Below, piece by piece: positions 6,319 through 6,939 of a stretch of 6,939 bases of DNA; the first letter of the stretch is position 1; every line of letters begins with the position of its first letter. A program made the translations under genes and the position numbers. Source of the stretch: Phycisphaerales bacterium (GTDB lineage Bacteria; Planctomycetota; Phycisphaerae; Sedimentisphaerales; Anaerohalosphaeraceae); NCBI GenBank assembly GCA_011048645.1, contig DSDR01000224.1, forward strand, positions 1 through 6,939, given 5' to 3'. Under the pieces are notes generated by a model. The model searched no databases and was not told where the DNA came from. It saw nothing but the letters and a program-made list of their open reading frames with translations.

Positions 6319-6567
6319 ATGATGGAGATGGACGCAATCCGAACGTTTTTTTTGTGGTGTACGATTCTCAACGCAGGGCTGCTGATTTTCACGGCGGCGG
6401 TCTGTTCCTTCGCCAAGGATTGGGTGTACCGACTGCACAGCGCATTTTTCCAACTGTCGCCGGCAGCCTTCAATACCACCCTTTATGGCTTCATTGGCGC
6501 AATGAAAATCATCGTTCTGATGTTCAACCTTGTGCCGTATCTGGCCCTGCTGATCGCCGGACACTAA
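6319..6567 (+). CDS. small two-helix membrane protein, DUF6868-like
   Basis: An 82-residue protein with two hydrophobic segments, about 9-31 (TFFLWCTILNAGLLIF onwards) and 55-80 (ending FNLVPYLALLIAG), joined by a loop with KDWVYRLHSAFFQLSP. This pattern of LRTFFLWCT-type start, DWVYRLH loop and FNLVPYLAL end matches my recollection of the DUF6868 family, whose function is unknown. AAAGGA (6308-6313) lies 5 bp before ATG 6319 and 8 bp before ATG 6322, so either may start. The frame is open to ATG 6247, but that extension is polar, proline-rich and lacks a ribosome-binding site. It is convergent with the hepT remnant, 20 bp away, and appears transcribed alone. The exact membrane topology is not certain. 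Confidence 0.75.
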   Translation: MMEMDAIRTFFLWCTILNAGLLIFTAAVCSFAKDWVYRLHSAFFQLSPAAFNTTLYGFIGAMKIIVLMFNLVPYLALLIAGH

Positions 6568-6587
6568 ACACTACGCCGGACCGCGGC

Positions 6588-6804
6588 CTATAGCAATTTG
6601 CGAATGTCAGTATCGAGTTTCGGCAGATGGGTAAGAACAATATCCCAGACGATTCGATTATCAATCGTACTGTAGCCGTGTATCAAGGTGTTGCGAAAAG
6701 CGATGATTTTGGCGTAGTCGTCGATTAGCTCAACGGTATCGGGGTCGTGGTAACTCAACCGCTTGACGGATATCTTCCAGTAATGTCCGGATTTCAAGCC
6801 GCAT
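6588..6804 (-). pseudogene. hepT: HepT (HEPN, DUF86) toxin with internal deletion and frameshift
   Basis: HepT is the HEPN RNase toxin of the MntA/HepT pair. From ATG 6804 the minus strand reads MRLEIRTLLEDIRQAVEL, a HepT-like first helix, and then stops after a few residues. The family-like sequence resumes in another frame at RLSYHDPDTVELIDDYAKII and runs to TAG at 6588-6590. Between them, about 30-40 residues expected in a HepT of roughly 110 residues (second helix and the IGEAL region) are missing. The catalytic motif is intact as RNTLIHGY: Arg at 6693-6695, His at 6678-6680 and Tyr at 6672-6674, an Rx4HxY arrangement in which the Tyr is the target of AMPylation by MntA. ATG 6804 overlaps the mntA stop by 11 bp. 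A gene finder might call a 69-residue protein from TTG 6797, but that reads the first helix out of frame. Sequencing error is possible, though it would not explain the missing block. Confidence 0.75.
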
Positions 6805-6939
6805 AAAGCAATTTTTGATGTTGATGAATGGATTCGAGAAAATAAGGATTTTTGACCGCCTCGGGCATCACCAGATCCACATTCCGCCCGAACAGGGATT
6901 GCAGGCCAAACAGCAGGCCGAAATAGTTGTTCGCCGCAT
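6794..6939 (-). CDS. mntA: MntA-type nucleotidyltransferase antitoxin, C-terminal fragment (partial at window edge)
   Basis: Reading leftward from the window edge, 47 codons end at TGA (6794-6796). The residues include NNYFGLLFGLQSLFGRNVDL, VMPEAVKNPYF and a final LLYAA, which resembles the C-terminal part of minimal nucleotidyltransferases (the helix before GRxVDLV, then the VKNPYF segment and YAA end). In characterised MntA/HepT systems MntA transfers AMP to the HepT tyrosine and silences it. The catalytic GSx10DxD motif would lie outside the window, so activity cannot be judged. The 11-bp overlap with the hepT start is typical of the paired operon and supports both calls. Confidence 0.72.
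   Translation of the reverse strand, partial: AANNYFGLLFGLQSLFGRNVDLVMPEAVKNPYFLESIHQHQKLLYAA

Noticed and set aside
6555..6581. CGCCGGAC direct repeat (6555-6562 and 6574-6581) as an attachment site or target duplication
   Set aside because: It is only 8 bp, the first copy lies within the coding end of the small membrane protein, and no mobile-element ends are nearby.

Overview
The window reads as a stretch of bacterial chromosome, most likely from a member of the Planctomycetota (Phycisphaerae-like). This rests on recall, not on a search. The RpoN N-terminus (a Met/Gln-rich start running into KLAPRMIQSMEILQLP), the small two-helix DUF6868-type membrane protein and the secreted S9B peptidase with a GGSAGG nucleophile elbow all resemble what I remember from that phylum. 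Coding regions are G+C rich and intergenic regions A+T rich. No insertion sequence, tRNA, rRNA or CRISPR array is visible.

Layout. Positions 1-328 hold an A+T-rich control region with a candidate leftward promoter, an 8-bp dyad, a candidate rightward promoter and a long hairpin. Next come three rightward genes: a secreted dipeptidyl-peptidase-IV-type peptidase (329-2887), an OmpR/PhoB-class response regulator (2928-3617) and the ribosome-rescue hydrolase ArfB (3684-4109), followed by a hairpin. A cold-shock protein gene (4358-4561) follows, with its own strong-looking promoter, a structured leader and an intrinsic terminator at 4593-4620. The sigma-54 gene rpoN (4649-6151) is on the minus strand. 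A small rightward DUF6868-like membrane protein gene (6319-6567) follows a divergent intergenic region. The right end carries a minus-strand MntA/HepT toxin-antitoxin pair. The mntA end is cut by the window edge and hepT is broken by an internal deletion.

The most striking observation is in the peptidase. Residues of about 178-247 look like a von Hippel-Lindau (pVHL) beta domain set between the N-terminal propeller segment and the rest of the propeller. The human hydroxyproline-pocket positions W88, Y98, S111, H115 and W117 fall at W194, Y204, T217, H221 and W223, with identical spacing at a constant offset of 106. The same protein keeps the Ser-Asp-His triad but shows no recognisable double-Glu (EE) motif, which in true DPP-IV enzymes anchors the substrate amino terminus. 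This is therefore probably a secreted S9B-family hydrolase with altered specificity and an accessory VHL-like binding module.

The genes do not form one obvious pathway. The peptidase and response regulator are 40 bp apart and may be co-transcribed. ArfB, the cold-shock protein and RpoN are core-function genes with separate signals. The MntA/HepT remnant marks an accessory segment at the right edge.
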